Assembly (NCBI GenBank): GCA_937922785.1
Contig: CALAJQ010000017.1
Coordinates: 62,001 to 126,000, forward strand
Direction: 5' to 3'
DNA from: an uncultured Acidimicrobiales bacterium
GTDB taxonomy: Bacteria; Actinomycetota; Acidimicrobiia; Acidimicrobiales; SZUA-35
Length of the DNA stretch: 64,000 nt
Part shown: positions 63,872 to 64,000 of the stretch, piece by piece
Layout of the letters: every line of letters starts with the position of its first letter
Numbering within the stretch: position 1 is the stretch's first letter
The notes under the pieces: generated by a model
Database searches by the model: none
Seen by the model: the letters and a program-made list of their open reading frames with translations, nothing else
Told to the model about the DNA's origin: nothing
Translations under genes and position numbers: made by a program

Positions 63872-64000
63872 TGGCCGGTTCGAGACCTCCACAGGGAGAG
63901 TTGACCAACAACACCGACATGACAAAGACAGCCGAGACCAAGGCTGTGATCGAAGGCATGGTCGATGGCCTTAACGACCACCGAATTGCCGACATTGGCG
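63871..64000 (+). CDS. Start of a third gene, probably SnoaL-like (3' end outside window)
   Basis: ATG 63871 overlaps the stop of the preceding gene by one base (TGATG). The 43 visible codons read MAGSRPPQGELTNNTDMTK..., then the segment TKAVIEGMVDGLNDHRIADIG, which resembles the first helix of NTF2/SnoaL domains (compare ITNEIWEGRGIDTLNHYYA in copy 1). The frame is open to the end of the window. Family assignment rests on 25 residues and is tentative. Confidence 0.5.
   Translation, partial: MAGSRPPQGELTNNTDMTKTAETKAVIEGMVDGLNDHRIADIG

Overview
The window is 64 kb of dense bacterial chromosome of moderate GC. It has about 57 genes, mostly 0-100 bp apart, and no gap longer than about 220 bp. 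I saw no rRNA, tRNA, CRISPR array, insertion sequence or phage gene. The gene set points to an aerobic heterotrophic actinomycete, probably a marine Acidimicrobiia-like lineage (inference; no marker gene is present). The pointers are a B12-dependent acyl-CoA mutase with its MeaB chaperone, EgtB, a CysN-CysC fusion, CaiB/crotonase fatty acid genes, a DUF2277 protein and several promoters with a -10 box 5-7 nt before the start codon, as in leaderless actinobacterial transcripts.

Layout. 1-2.1 kb: end of isocitrate lyase, a 44-bp perfect palindrome, an acetyltransferase and a beta-carbonic anhydrase. 2.2-8.7 kb: a secreted protein, a HAD phosphatase with an odd N-terminus, a mutase operon (icmA-like, icmB-like, meaB) behind a hairpin-repeat array, a TesB thioesterase and DUF2277. 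8.8-17.7 kb: EgtB, a Cache-HAMP receptor without output domain, rhodanese, CaiB, an EamA transporter and a heterodimeric ABC exporter. 17.7-23.3 kb: modABC behind a GH2 beta-galactosidase. 23.3-29 kb: ornithine cyclodeaminase-like protein, crotonase, aldehyde dehydrogenase, xylulokinase and an unknown protein. 29-33.6 kb: a 1507-residue membrane protein with an HD-GYP domain inside and cadherin-like plus lamin-tail domains outside. 33.7-39 kb: enolase-superfamily dehydratase, class II aldolase, a 3-hydroxyisobutyrate-dehydrogenase-type reductase, a 2OG-Fe oxygenase, YbaK and a Ser/Cys-type hydroxyproline epimerase. 39-43 kb: sulfate activation (CysD, CysN-CysC, second CysC). 43-54 kb: mixed metabolic and regulatory genes (quinone-oxidoreductase-like, E1/transketolase-like, PEP-utilizer swivel protein, second HD-GYP, SoxR, SurE, crotonase, DedA, GGCT-like, alpha/beta hydrolase).

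54-64 kb is the most system-like stretch: a two-domain SnoaL-like protein, a LacI regulator, a histidinol-dehydrogenase/HpsN-like dehydrogenase, an SDR, a bicupin, an ABC importer (lipoprotein plus two permeases, no ATPase in view), a second two-domain SnoaL-like protein and the start of a third gene that runs off the edge. Two LacI-type palindromes sharing the half-site ATGAATACG sit between the -35 and -10 boxes of the first SnoaL gene and of lacI. Together these suggest one regulon for uptake and oxidation of an unidentified hydroxylated compound, with SnoaL-fold proteins as its uncharacterised part.

Small-scale sequence plasticity is a second theme. There are short tandem repeats in spacers (7.4, 25.4, 37.9 kb) and in coding regions (9.26, 62.36 kb), a repeat-like stretch shared by two loci, and a phosphatase that starts with the N-terminal signature of a DNA glycosylase.
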